Shown here piece after piece: positions 25,962 to 37,100 of a stretch of DNA of 64,000 nucleotides. The first letter of the stretch is position 1; each line of letters starts with the position of its first letter. Below the pieces are notes generated by a model, which saw only the letters and a program-made list of their open reading frames with translations, did not search any database and was not told where the DNA came from. The DNA comes from Psychrobacter glacincola. GTDB taxonomy: Bacteria; Pseudomonadota; Gammaproteobacteria; Pseudomonadales; Moraxellaceae. The position numbers and the translations under genes were made by a program. The DNA lies in contig NZ_CAJGZH010000003.1 in assembly GCF_904846075.1 (NCBI RefSeq), positions 434,001 to 498,000 on the forward strand, written 5' to 3'.

Positions 25962-26477
25962 TCAATACCGACCCATCTCAACCGTTGTCTCAGCAAGCAC
26001 ACTATCGCCTTGCCATGCCTGCACATCTACCGTATACAGATGGTTTTTGCCACCTGAACAAGGCGGTTTATACGCCCCTCCCGCTTCCCCTGCACGGCTA
26101 CGATATTCCGCGACCATCTCAATCCCGACAGGCACTTCATAAGTATGCCCAAACACACGTGGAATCTCAGCACTCGTAGCACCTTCTGGTAGGTTAAACT
26201 CTACAATGCCATGTCCACCATGTTGCATACGTTTATTACTCACATCGCTGTAAACGAAAACCAAGCTCTCCGCGCCCATCGGTATGTTTGAGACCGTCAT
26301 GCTCGGCGTGGCTGGATTTTTGCCATCATAGTTTAGACACTGCTGCCCTTCAGGTATTTTTTTGCCTTTCCAAGCAGCATCGTTAAACTTAACATCCATT
26401 GCAAAGGCATTGGCAGATAGTGCCAATGTTGCCAGTGCCGTCAAAGCGGTGACTGATTTTAAGGTAAAAATTTTCAT
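25962..26477 (-). CDS. Exported PEBP (YbhB/YbcL)-like protein
   Basis: A 171-residue protein starting at ATG 26477, fixed by AAAGGAG 6 bases upstream (the frame continues to 26504 without a ribosome site). Residues 1-26 are a Sec signal peptide with ALSANAFA before the cut. The mature part follows the phosphatidylethanolamine-binding-protein fold in outline: NPATPSMTVSNIPMGAESLVF, then a strand-turn with HGGHGIVEFNLPEG in place of the HWxxxNIP block, and YKPPCSGGKNHLYTVDVQAW in place of the GPxPPxGxHxY block. Cys45-like and Cys in PPC could form a disulfide. Bacterial PEBPs have no settled function. It stands alone, with its own terminator. Confidence 0.78.
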   Translation of the reverse strand: MKIFTLKSVTALTALATLALSANAFAMDVKFNDAAWKGKKIPEGQQCLNYDGKNPATPSMTVSNIPMGAESLVFVYSDVSNKRMQHGGHGIVEFNLPEGATSAEIPRVFGHTYEVPVGIEMVAEYRSRAGEAGGAYKPPCSGGKNHLYTVDVQAWQGDSVLAETTVEMGRY

Positions 26478-26777
26478 ACTAGCTCCTTTAGATAGCGGAT
26501 ACACTGATAAAAACCGTTCATCATTTTGTTAACTGATATTGATCGTTAATCTTAACCTTATAATAAATAGCCACTATTAAGTTAATTATATCGTTTAGGG
26601 TTTTTGTTAACCTTTCGAATAAGCGCAAATCAATCGCACCGCCAGCAAAGCGAATACCGCAGCAGTAGCCAAATTTGCATCATCGCAGGTTACTTTATAG
26701 GTATTTATCTCTTTGGGTGTGTTGTAGTAGTATCTAAATCATTGGTATTGAAACGACTAAAAAACAATAGGATCATC

Positions 26778-27608
26778 ATGTTTATCGAAGACAAAATCGC
26801 CAAAGAAAGTATGACTATCAACACTCCGACACCCAAAATCATCTTTTTTGACATCGATGATACCTTGAGCCGCAATGGCATCATTGCCGAACACAATAAA
26901 GCGACCCTTGAGCAGCTTGCAGGTACTGATATTAAGCTGGTGATTTCAACGGGACGCTCCAAAGCCATATTGCCAGCAGATATTTTAGCCTTGCTCGAAG
27001 CTGATGTCTTAGATGCGATTATTTGTATGAATGGACAGTATAGTTTTGATAAAAAGGGTCGAATTAGCCACTATCCGTTGTCCGCTGAGCAAACGGATAC
27101 AATCGTGCGTCTGTGCCAGCAGAGCGAGTTGATTCATAAGTTTGACTCTGCCACCCATATCGCTTGGTCAGGTGAAAATGAGCGCTTGCGCGAGTTTAAT
27201 GCCATCACGCCAAACTCTATCGTTGACCCTGAATATCATAAAGGGAATACCGTCTATCAATGCTCAGTATTTTTTAACAATCAACAAGAGAAAATGCAGG
27301 ACGTCGATTTTGCCCAGTACGAGTTAAAGCTCGTCCATTGGCATCATATCGGCGCAGATATCTTACCGATAGAGGCATCCAAGGCGCGAGGCATTAAAGA
27401 CGTCTGTCAATATTATGGGGTAGATGCCAGTGAGTGTATGGCGTTTGGTGATGGAATGAATGATTTAGAGATGTTTGACTTGGTCGGCTATGCGGTGGCG
27501 ATGGGTGATGCAAAGCAAGAGTTGATTGCGCGCGCAGACTTTGTTACGGGTACGATTGAGGAGCGCGGTATTCAGTCGGTGCTTGAGCAGTTTCATATTG
27601 CGTCTTAA
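26778..27608 (+). CDS. Cof-type HAD-superfamily phosphatase
   Basis: A 276-residue HAD phosphatase of the Cof/YbiV class. Motif I is FFDIDDTLS (Asp25 nucleophile, Asp27), motif II is LVISTGRS, and motif III/IV is FGDGMNDLEMFDLVGYAVAMGDA with a conserved Lys in EASKARGIKD before it. A C2 cap of about 110 residues lies between. The family dephosphorylates sugar phosphates, flavin precursors or pyridoxal phosphate; the substrate cannot be read. Start ATG 26778 is chosen for position; the frame is open to 26604, but the extension looks random. TAGGA lies 6 bases upstream of the start. Confidence 0.9.
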   Translation: MFIEDKIAKESMTINTPTPKIIFFDIDDTLSRNGIIAEHNKATLEQLAGTDIKLVISTGRSKAILPADILALLEADVLDAIICMNGQYSFDKKGRISHYPLSAEQTDTIVRLCQQSELIHKFDSATHIAWSGENERLREFNAITPNSIVDPEYHKGNTVYQCSVFFNNQQEKMQDVDFAQYELKLVHWHHIGADILPIEASKARGIKDVCQYYGVDASECMAFGDGMNDLEMFDLVGYAVAMGDAKQELIARADFVTGTIEERGIQSVLEQFHIAS

Positions 27609-27630
27609 TAATCAGACTTTGCAAATTGCT

Positions 27631-27683
27631 ATTTATCTAGGACGTGTTTTCATTTTTAAAATAAGGACACGTCCTAGATAAAT
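27631..27683. repeat. Dispersed palindromic repeat, copy A
   Basis: A perfect 17-base inverted repeat (27631-27647 and 27667-27683, ATTTATCTAGGACGTGT and its complement) around a 19-base AT-rich core. It lies between two convergent genes and ends just before the small membrane gene at 27684, so it may also act as a terminator. Related copies are at 41926 and 51027. Confidence 0.8.
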
Positions 27684-27947
27684 CTAATCACGCTTCGTCA
27701 TTAAACTATAAATCCAACTACCAATTTTATAAAATCCGATCACGATCAAAATAAGCACCACCGCTGCCAGCACATAGGCCAACCAAACAGGCACATTACT
27801 CAACCAGCCAATCGTAAATGCCAAACCCATGTACGTCTCAACCGGCCAATTAACGATAGGTGTCGGCGAGCCAGCGTTAAACATGGTCATAAAGGCAATT
27901 ATGCCAAGCACAGCAGTAATCAGTCCAGCGCGTTTACGATTATTCAT
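27684..27947 (-). CDS. Small two-helix membrane protein, unknown function
   Basis: An 87-residue protein with an N-terminal basic stretch (MNNRKR) and two or three membrane helices: about 8-24 (LITAVLGIIAFMTMFNA), 38-50 (weak) and 55-75 (VWLAYVLAAVVLILIVIGFYK). It ends in a basic tail. The last codons overlap the edge of the palindromic repeat. I do not recognise the family. The gene is convergent with the HAD phosphatase gene. Confidence 0.62.
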   Translation of the reverse strand: MNNRKRAGLITAVLGIIAFMTMFNAGSPTPIVNWPVETYMGLAFTIGWLSNVPVWLAYVLAAVVLILIVIGFYKIGSWIYSLMTKRD

Positions 27948-28365
27948 CTTTTGCCTCTTTTAATTCGAACCATTTAATTAACATTCGATTGTTTTTATTT
28001 TATCAGTAATCTTTGCATCTTATAAAAACCACGTTGTAAACTCATGGCTTAAGGGTAAAGCAGCTCTCATCATAGCATGATTATTTACGCTTATTATCTT
28101 ACTCAAAGACAGCAGTAAATCTCATATTTGTGCTTTTATAGATTCTTCAGCCATTTATCAGTGCCACTTTTAACAATATTATGAAGAACGAACTTCCTCC
28201 TTGCCCTTTAAATTCTTAACAATCATAGCCATAATAGTTTCACAACTGGCTCGATACCTTATATTCAGCACTTAGTATTCAGCACTTAGTATTTAGCCCT
28301 TAGCTTCCATTATCTATCATTTAACTTTTTACTCATTTGCATCATTCTTATTTAGGAGAGATATT
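27948..28365. other. Intergenic region upstream of the polyamine-binding lipoprotein gene
   Basis: A 418-base region between divergent genes. It contains three tandem 14-base repeats (28263-28304) about 60 bases before the start codon, and ends with AGGAGA as ribosome site. Confidence 0.6.
28263..28304 (+). repeat. Three tandem 14-base repeats (ATTCAGCACTTAGT)
   Basis: Copies at 28263-28276 and 28277-28290 are identical; the third (28291-28304, ATTTAGCCCTTAGC) has three changes. They lie in the leader or promoter region of the polyamine-binding protein gene. Confidence 0.85.
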
Positions 28366-29487
28366 TTGACTCATTCATCATCGCCCCACAACATTGCTCG
28401 TAGCGCTCATATACTACCAAAAGCACTATTAGCCGTGGCTGTTGGGCTAGCACTTGCTAGCTGTAGTAAGTCAGACAATACGGCGGCTGATGGTACAGCG
28501 GCGAGTGCTGAAACGCTCAATCTGTATAACTGGTCAGAGTATATGCCGCAAGAAATCCTTGACGGCTTTACTGAGGAGACAGGTATTCGGGTCAATTACA
28601 CCACTTTCGATTCTAATGAAGCCATGTATGCCAAGCTCAAACTACTCGACGATTCTAGCCAATATGACTTAGCCATCCCATCGACCTATTATGTCGAAAA
28701 AATGGCCAAAGAAAGCTTACTGCAAGAGCTCGATAAATCCAAATTGAGCAATTTTAAGAATCTTGATACGTCTTTTACCAATACCAAGGTTGATCCAGAG
28801 AACAAATATTCGATTCCTTATATGTGGGGCAGCACCGGTCTTGCCATTAATGGTGACAAGGTAGATCCTGCAACCGTAAATAGCTGGAACGATTTATGGC
28901 GTCCTGAGTATAAAGGGCAAGTGATGCTGATGAACGATATGCGCGAAGTGTTTGGCATGGCGCTATTGACCCTTGGGCATTCAGGTAATAGTAAAAATCC
29001 TGACGAAATCAAAGCCGCTTATGAGAAGCTCACGACCTTGATGCCAAATGTAAAGACCTTTAACTCGGATGCCTCGCGCATGCCTTATATGGAAGGCGAA
29101 ACCACGGTTGGTATGAGCTGGAATGGTGAAGCTATCATCGCCAATAACGAAGGCTTGACCAGCTTGGTTTATAAATATCCAACTGAAGGCGCTATCTTGT
29201 GGATGGATAATTTTGTGATTCCGAAAAACGCCAAACAAGTTGATGCAGCCCACAAGTTTATTGACTACTTGCTGCGTCCTGAGAACTCTAAAATCGTCAG
29301 CGAAGAGATTGGTTATGCCTCGCCTAATATGGCTGCGCGTGAGATGATGCCAGAAGAAGTGAGAAACAATCCAACCATCTATCCGAGCAAAGACGTACTG
29401 GCAAAAGCGGAATTCCAAGAAGATGTGGGCGATGAAGCATTGCAAGTCTATCAGCAGTATTGGGATAAGCTAAAAACTGGTCGTTAA
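28366..29487 (+). CDS. Polyamine (spermidine/putrescine)-binding lipoprotein, PotD/PotF family
   Basis: A 373-residue periplasmic binding protein of the PotD/PotF type. The lipoprotein signal ends GLALAS with Cys33. The mature part starts ETLNLYNWSEYMPQEILDGF (the NWSEY(I/M)P polyamine-site motif), followed by ETGIRVNYTTFDSNEAMYAKL, DLAIPSTYYVEKM, IPYMWGSTGLAING, YKGQVMLMNDMREVFGMAL and the C-terminal ENSKIVSEEIGYASPN. Start is TTG 28366, supported by AGGAGA 7 bases upstream; no ATG is available near the signal peptide. No ABC permease or ATPase gene is adjacent, so it is an orphan binding protein, either serving a distant transporter or acting as a sensor. A terminator follows. Confidence 0.93.
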   Translation: MTHSSSPHNIARSAHILPKALLAVAVGLALASCSKSDNTAADGTAASAETLNLYNWSEYMPQEILDGFTEETGIRVNYTTFDSNEAMYAKLKLLDDSSQYDLAIPSTYYVEKMAKESLLQELDKSKLSNFKNLDTSFTNTKVDPENKYSIPYMWGSTGLAINGDKVDPATVNSWNDLWRPEYKGQVMLMNDMREVFGMALLTLGHSGNSKNPDEIKAAYEKLTTLMPNVKTFNSDASRMPYMEGETTVGMSWNGEAIIANNEGLTSLVYKYPTEGAILWMDNFVIPKNAKQVDAAHKFIDYLLRPENSKIVSEEIGYASPNMAAREMMPEEVRNNPTIYPSKDVLAKAEFQEDVGDEALQVYQQYWDKLKTGR

Positions 29488-29526
29488 TCACTGTTTGTTG
29501 ATAGCTGTTTTAATCACTGTTACCGC

Positions 29527-29561
29527 AAAAAAATGCTGACTTAATAAAGTCAGCGTTTTTT
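29527..29561 (+). terminator. Terminator after the polyamine-binding protein gene
   Basis: GCTGACTT/AAGTCAGC stem with an AATA loop (29535-29554), followed by T6. Confidence 0.9.
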
Positions 29562-29595
29562 ATTTATTCTTTATTGGCTTTTATTTAGCTTTTAT

Positions 29596-29698
29596 AGTCG
29601 GTTCAATATAATTTGGATACAAGGAAGGCGAGCGAAAGTACTACCAATAGTAGACTAAGCGAGCCTGACACCGTATCTGATTTATATAGGATTGACTG
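29596..29698. repeat. ~100-bp palindromic repeat (MITE-like)
   Basis: The ends are imperfect inverted repeats: AGTCGGTTCAATATAATTTG on the left against the complement of TTTATATAGGATTGACT on the right, continuing into GGATAC/GTATC. The middle, AGTACTACCAATAGTAGACT, is nearly self-complementary. It has no coding capacity and lies between the polyamine-binding protein gene and the FUSC gene. Confidence 0.6.
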
Positions 29699-29701
29699 TA
29701 T

Positions 29702-30937
29702 TTATAAGTGCAAATCAGTTTCACTACCTTTATGCTCGATACGGCGCTGCTCGCGGCGTTGATAGCGCAGACCGGAGGCGGCAAACCATTGCGGCTTAGT
29801 CGTTTGCAATAAATCACTGAGCCGCTGCAATTGTACTTGTAAGGTTTGCGTGAGCCAAAAATAGCCTTGCCACTCAAAGCCTAAGTTTTCTACGCTTGGA
29901 TATTCTGATACGGCGATGCGCGTAATCGGTCGAAATACTTCATCATTTGGACTACGTAATACCGCCGCCATATGCTGCATCGCTTGCGTCAATTCGTGCT
30001 GATAATGGATAAGTAAAATATGATTTTCATCGTCAATCTCAATATTAGCCAAACGCGGTGCGGCACTTAACAGTAAATCAATGGTGCCAATGATATTACG
30101 ATGAGTACGCTGAATGGTTTCTAGTGTTTCCTTTTCAATACCCGATTCACTTGCTGTGGCGGCGATATGCGGGCGCACGGCAAGCAAACGCTTATTGATT
30201 TTTTGTAGCGCTTTCACCAAAGACTTATTGACGGGTGTATCTGGTATAGAGCTGTTCGATGGATAAATAATACTGGCCGAACTGGTCGCCTTACTATACT
30301 TAAATGGCTTGGGCACTAATACATCCGCATCAATATGATTGCCAACCCCTGCATACAAATTGCTGCAGGTTTCAAGATTACTGGCCAATAAAAACCGCCA
30401 CATCAACGTCGACTTCAGCGGTAAAATTAACGTCGCGGCCACCGCTACTCCTGCACCAAGCAAAATATTGAACGCGCGATATAAGCCATCTTGAGTAATA
30501 TTGCTGTGGTCAGGACTCGACACAATCATCAGCATGGTAATACCTGTCAGCAGACCGATATAGCCCAATTGCTTGACTGCCACATAACCGATGATGCCAC
30601 TGATAATGCCAATCAGTGCATAATATAGCCACAACCAGCCACCGATATCTTTAATCAGCCATAAGAAACTAAGCCCAACCACTACCCCAAGCAAAGTACC
30701 CAATATCCGCTCTTTAGCCTTGGTATAAATCGCCCCTTGATATTGCAACAAACCCAAAATCACGAACACGGTAATGGTCGTCCACTCACCATGCGGCAAG
30801 TGCGTAAACTCATTTAACAAGAGCGCAATAAGTACAGCCAGACCCAAACGCACGGCATGCAAAACATCTGCATGCTGATAACGGGCATAAGGCTCTACAA
30901 ACGGGGCGGTCAATCGTTGCCAAAAAGTCGGTTTCAC
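29702..30937 (-). CDS. FUSC-family inner membrane protein, copy 1
   Basis: A 411-residue protein with six N-terminal membrane helices (about residues 25-175) and a soluble, helical C-terminal half, the plan of the FUSC/YccS/AaeB-like aromatic acid exporter families. Conserved blocks are HGEWTTITVFVILGLLQYQGAIYTKAKERILGTLLGV and LTGITMLMIVSSP. Start GTG 30937 is chosen because it aligns with the GTG start of the tandem paralogue at 32418 and has AAGAG at proper spacing; the ATG at 30946 would abut that ribosome site. Both starts give nearly the same protein, and the GTG gives the same length as the paralogue. Substrate unknown. Confidence 0.85.
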   Translation of the reverse strand: MKPTFWQRLTAPFVEPYARYQHADVLHAVRLGLAVLIALLLNEFTHLPHGEWTTITVFVILGLLQYQGAIYTKAKERILGTLLGVVVGLSFLWLIKDIGGWLWLYYALIGIISGIIGYVAVKQLGYIGLLTGITMLMIVSSPDHSNITQDGLYRAFNILLGAGVAVAATLILPLKSTLMWRFLLASNLETCSNLYAGVGNHIDADVLVPKPFKYSKATSSASIIYPSNSSIPDTPVNKSLVKALQKINKRLLAVRPHIAATASESGIEKETLETIQRTHRNIIGTIDLLLSAAPRLANIEIDDENHILLIHYQHELTQAMQHMAAVLRSPNDEVFRPITRIAVSEYPSVENLGFEWQGYFWLTQTLQVQLQRLSDLLQTTKPQWFAASGLRYQRREQRRIEHKGSETDLHL

Positions 30938-31182
30938 GCAGGGCATCTCTTATAAGTGAAAGAATAAAAAATCGGTTAAATTCTAGCTACTGGCTTAACC
31001 ACTGATAAAGCGCTGATAAAGTCATGACCAAAAAATAACGCCTTTTACCTATTAAAAGATAAAAGATGCTGAAGGTCAAAACATGCTAGCACATAACGAC
31101 AAAAAAACACCCTAACAACATCGCATTTGGCTATTGGTAATGCTGAAAGGTGCTGACAAATACTTGCCAGCATCTCCTATAT

Positions 31183-32418
31183 TTACAAGTGTAAATCGGA
31201 CTCGCCCCCCTGCTCTTTCATTCTACGCTGCTCACGCCTTTGATAGCGCAGACCAGAAGCAGCATACCACTGCGGTTTGGTCGTTTGTAGCAGATCACTT
31301 AACTGTTGCAGTTGTGCTTGCAACGTTTGCGTCAACCAAAAATATCCTTGCCACTCAAACGTTGCATACTGTACGCTAGGATATTCTGATAGCGCAATGC
31401 GCGTAATAGGTCGAAAAGTCTGATCGCTTGGACTGCGTAGTACTGCCGCGATATGCTGCATGGCTTGGGTGAGCTCGTGTTGATAGTGAATCAGTAGCGT
31501 ATGATTATTGTCATCGATATCGATATTCGCCAAACGCGGTGCTGCACTGAGCAATAAATCGATGGTACCAATGATATTGCGATGGGTACGCTGAATCGTT
31601 TCTATCGTCTCTTTATGAATGCCGGACTCGCTTGCTGTTGCAGCGATATGTGGACGTACTGCGAGTAATCGCTTGTTTATTTGCTGCAGCGATCTTATCA
31701 ACGCTTTATTAACAGGCATATCTGTAGTAGCACTATTTTTGGGATCGTTTGGGCTAGCTGAGCTTATCGTCTTAGTATAAATCATCGATTTAGGAGCCAC
31801 TATTTCAGCATCGATATGATGCCCGACACCAGCATAAAGCGTACTACAGGCTTCTAAATTATTTGCCAATAAAAATCGCCACATCAACGTCGACTTTAGA
31901 GGTAAGACCACTGTCACCATGACCGCAATACCTGTACCGATTAAGATATTGAGTGCACGATAGACACCATCTTGCGCCATATTAACTTGATTCAAGTTAG
32001 AGACGATCATCAGCATAGTAATGCCAGTGAGTAACCCAGTATACCCTAGCCGCCTGACCGAAAAATAACCAATAATCCCACTGACGATACCAATAAGTAG
32101 GTACTCTATCCCTAACCAAGCCCCCGTCCCTTTATTGAACCATAAGATTGCAAATGCCACGACAATACCCAAAACCGTGCCTAGTACTCGCTCTTTGGCT
32201 TTGGTATAAATAGCGCCTTGATACTGTAGCAATCCTAAAATAATAAAGACGGTGATCGTCGTCCATTCTCCGTGTGGAAAATGGCTTATTTGATTGGCTA
32301 ATAGGGCGAGCACGATGGCTGCACCGATACGTATGGCGTGCAAGATATCAGCGTGCTGATAGCGCGCATAAGGTTCAATGAATGGTGCAGTAAATCGTTG
32401 CCAAATTTTTGGTTTCAC
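31183..32418 (-). CDS. FUSC-family inner membrane protein, copy 2
   Basis: A 411-residue paralogue of the gene at 29702-30937, immediately upstream on the same strand. The proteins share long identical blocks (PYARYQHAD, HGEWTTITVF, GLLQYQGAIYTKAKER, RPHIAATASESGI, NIIGTIDLLLSAAPRLANI, KPQW-AASGLRYQRREQRR) and differ mostly in the linker at about 205-230. Six membrane helices are followed by a cytosolic helical domain. Start is GTG 32418. Tandem retention suggests a dosage effect or different substrates for efflux of aromatic or weak acids, but this is inference. Confidence 0.86.
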   Translation of the reverse strand: MKPKIWQRFTAPFIEPYARYQHADILHAIRIGAAIVLALLANQISHFPHGEWTTITVFIILGLLQYQGAIYTKAKERVLGTVLGIVVAFAILWFNKGTGAWLGIEYLLIGIVSGIIGYFSVRRLGYTGLLTGITMLMIVSNLNQVNMAQDGVYRALNILIGTGIAVMVTVVLPLKSTLMWRFLLANNLEACSTLYAGVGHHIDAEIVAPKSMIYTKTISSASPNDPKNSATTDMPVNKALIRSLQQINKRLLAVRPHIAATASESGIHKETIETIQRTHRNIIGTIDLLLSAAPRLANIDIDDNNHTLLIHYQHELTQAMQHIAAVLRSPSDQTFRPITRIALSEYPSVQYATFEWQGYFWLTQTLQAQLQQLSDLLQTTKPQWYAASGLRYQRREQRRMKEQGGESDLHL

Positions 32419-32491
32419 GCACAGGTACTCTTATTAATTGAAGAATATATAGTCAATGAAAAGTAATCTCGAACCATCATGTACTGCTGAT

Positions 32492-32535
32492 ATCAAAAAA
32501 AACGTCTCTTACCTGTTAAAAGGCAAAAGACGTTT
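32492..32535 (-). terminator. Terminator after gltD
   Basis: Read on the minus strand, AAACGTCTTTTGCC pairs with GGTAAGAGACGTTT (12 of 14) around an 8-base loop, followed by a run of T. It lies about 45 bases after the gltD stop. Confidence 0.88.
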
Positions 32536-32580
32536 GAGATCTAAATAGAGCTATCAATAATTGGATGTCAACCAAACCCA

Positions 32581-34014
<1,434 letters not shown>

Positions 34015-34182
34015 TTAATATGAGGCTTTTTATATCAAGCTTTTTTAAAGTGGGCGGTGACAGTCAACGATGTCTCATTTATCGCAAAATTAAGAGCTTT
34101 ATATCGTGACCGTCACTTACCTGCTGAAAACCTCTGAGTTAAAAGGTTTTTAAAAGCGGAACATTGGATAATCCAAGCAAAG

Positions 34183-37100
34183 CTATTGTGGGTCAGCCAT
34201 GGTGGTTTTGAGAAGGCTCGCAATGTTTGCCGCTTTAGGCTTCACCAAATAAAACTTACGAACATAGTGCTCAAAGTCAGCCAATATCGTCTGACCCCAC
34301 GCGCTGCCTGTTTTATTAACATGTGCTTCAATCACTTGCTGCAAATGAATACGATGCTCTTCGGTTTGCTCACTTGAGATACGATTCAGATCGATCAGCT
34401 CATGGTTACAACGGTCAAAGAAATCACCTTCCATATCGAGTACATAAGCGAAGCCGCCTGTCATACCTGCTCCAAAGTTGAGACCCGTACGCCCAAGAAT
34501 AGTGACAATACCGCCTGTCATATATTCACAGCAATGATCGCCTGTGCCTTCGATGACTGCGTGCGCGCCAGAGTTACGTACTCCAAAGCGCTCGCCAGCA
34601 GTACCAGCTGCATATAGTTTGCCGCCCGTTGCGCCATATAAGCAGGTATTACCAATAATGGCAGTCTCTTGCGCCGTAAAGCTTGAGTCTTTTGGTGGAT
34701 AAATAACAATCTCACCGCCAGCCATGCCTTTGCCGACATAATCATTGGCATCGCCTTCTAGCTCAATATTTAGACCACCTGCATTCCAGACACCCAAACT
34801 CTGCCCAGCAGTGCCAGTCAGATGCAGTTTAATTGGCATATCACTCATGCCAAGGTTGCCCCATACTTGCGCAATCTCACCAGAGATACGCGCGCCAATA
34901 GAGCGATCACAGTTACCGACATAATAGCTATAATCGCCGCCATTACCTTGACGAATATTGAGCAGCATATCACTAATCATCTGTTCAGCGAGTAAGCCTT
35001 TATCAAACGGCTCATTACGCTCAACCTGACAGGTTTGGGCTTTACCACTACTGGCCGGATGGCTAAATAATAATGGCGTTAAATCCAAATGACGCTGCTT
35101 ATCCGTGTTGCCTTCTAATACTTCAAGCAAGTCAGTACGTCCAACCAACTCTTCCATACTACGCACACCAAGGGCGGCAAGCCATTCACGCGTTTCAGTT
35201 GCTACAAATTTAAAGAAGTTAATCAACATCTCTGCTTCACCAATGAAATGCTCATCACGTAGCTTGGCTTTTTGCGTCGCAACCCCAGTCGGGCAATTAT
35301 TAAGATGGCAAATGCGTAGGTATTTACAACCAACGGCAATCATCGGCGTGGTACCAAAGCCAAAGCTTTCTGCCCCAAGGATGGCGGCTTTTACCACATC
35401 AAGACCAGTCTTTAGACCACCATCAGTTTGAATACGAACTTTATGACGCAAGCCATTTACTCGTAGTGATTGGTGGGTCTCAGCCAGTCCTAGCTCCCAT
35501 GGTGAGCCTGCATGATGGATAGACGATAGCGGAGAGGCTGCTGTGCCGCCATCATAGCCTGAGATAGTGATTAAATCGGCATAGGCTTTTGCCACACCAG
35601 TCGCGATAGTACCAACGCCCGGACGTGAGACCAGTTTCACCGATACCAAGGCATCTGGATTGACTTGCTTTAAATCAAAAATCAGCTGCGCCAAATCTTC
35701 GATAGAATAGATATCATGATGCGGTGGCGGTGAAATCAACGTCACACCCGGTACAGAATAACGTAAGCGCGCAATCAGAGCATTGACCTTACCACCCGGC
35801 AACTGACCTCCCTCACCCGGCTTGGCACCCTGTGCAACCTTGATTTGCATCACTTCGGCTGAACGCAAATACGCTGGGGTGACGCCAAAACGACCCGAGG
35901 CAATTTGTTTGATCTTTGAGTTACGCAGCGTGCCATAACGTACTGGATCTTCGCCGCCCTCACCAGAGTTTGAACGTCCACCGATGGTATTCATCGCCAT
36001 GGCAATCGCTTCATGGGCTTCAGGTGACAATGCCCCTAACGACATGCCCGCCGAGTCAAAGCGCGTCAGAATGGATGAGATATCCTCTACGTCATTCACA
36101 TCGATAGAGTTATCTGTTTTTAATTGCAATAAATCACGCAAGGTCGCCACAGGACGGCTATTAACCAAATCAGCATAATGACGATAATTGTCGTAATCAC
36201 CCGTACGAACCGCGGTATGCAGGCTATTAATCACGTCTGGGTTAAAGGCATGATATTCTTTGTTGAAGACAAACTTCAGTAAGCCACCTTGATCGAGTGG
36301 CGCGCGGCGCTTGAAAGCATTCGCCGCTAGCTGTGCTTGATCGGCAGCTAAGTCAACAAAGGTCGCACCTTTAATACGACTCTGTACGCCTTTGAAACAT
36401 AGGCTCACCACCTCTTCAGAGAGTCCGACTGCTTCAAATAACTGCGCGCCGCGATAAGAGACAATGGTCGAGATGCCCATTTTTGATAAGATTTTTAGCA
36501 AGCCTTTATCCAAGCCTTTACGGAAATTAACCCGCGCTTGAATCGGATCGCCAAGCAGCTCGCCAGTCGCTACTAAGTCGTCAATAACATCATAAGCCAA
36601 GTATGGATACACGCAAGTCGCACCAAAACCAATCAATACTGCCACTTGATGCGAGTCGCGCGCCAAACCAGTCTCAATGATTAAATTAGCATCAGTACGA
36701 ATACCTTGACCAATCAAATAATGATGCACCGCACCCGTTACCATGATGGCGTTGGCTGGTACTTTATCGGCATCGATGTGTTTATCAGACAACACAATCA
36801 AAGTGTGACCAGCTCGGATGCTGTTAGCCACTTGCTCGCAGATAGCCATGATGGCTTCTGATAACTCAAGGGTGCGATCATAGTTTAAATCAATACGCGC
36901 CATTTTAAAGGCTGGATCACCCAAGGTCTCAAGCTGCTGCATCTTGCTGGCTGACAGTACAGGCGACGATAAGATAATACGGTGTGCATCTCGCGCTGAT
37001 GGCGCAAACACATTGGTCTCAGCACCGAGGCAGGTCTGCAATGACATCACGATAGATTCACGCAATGGATCAATCGGTGGATTGGTCACCTGTGCGAACT

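Noticed and set aside
21000..26500. Prophage or integrative element
   Set aside because: No integrase, att repeats, tRNA junction, capsid, portal or terminase genes were seen; only an IS and short repeats.
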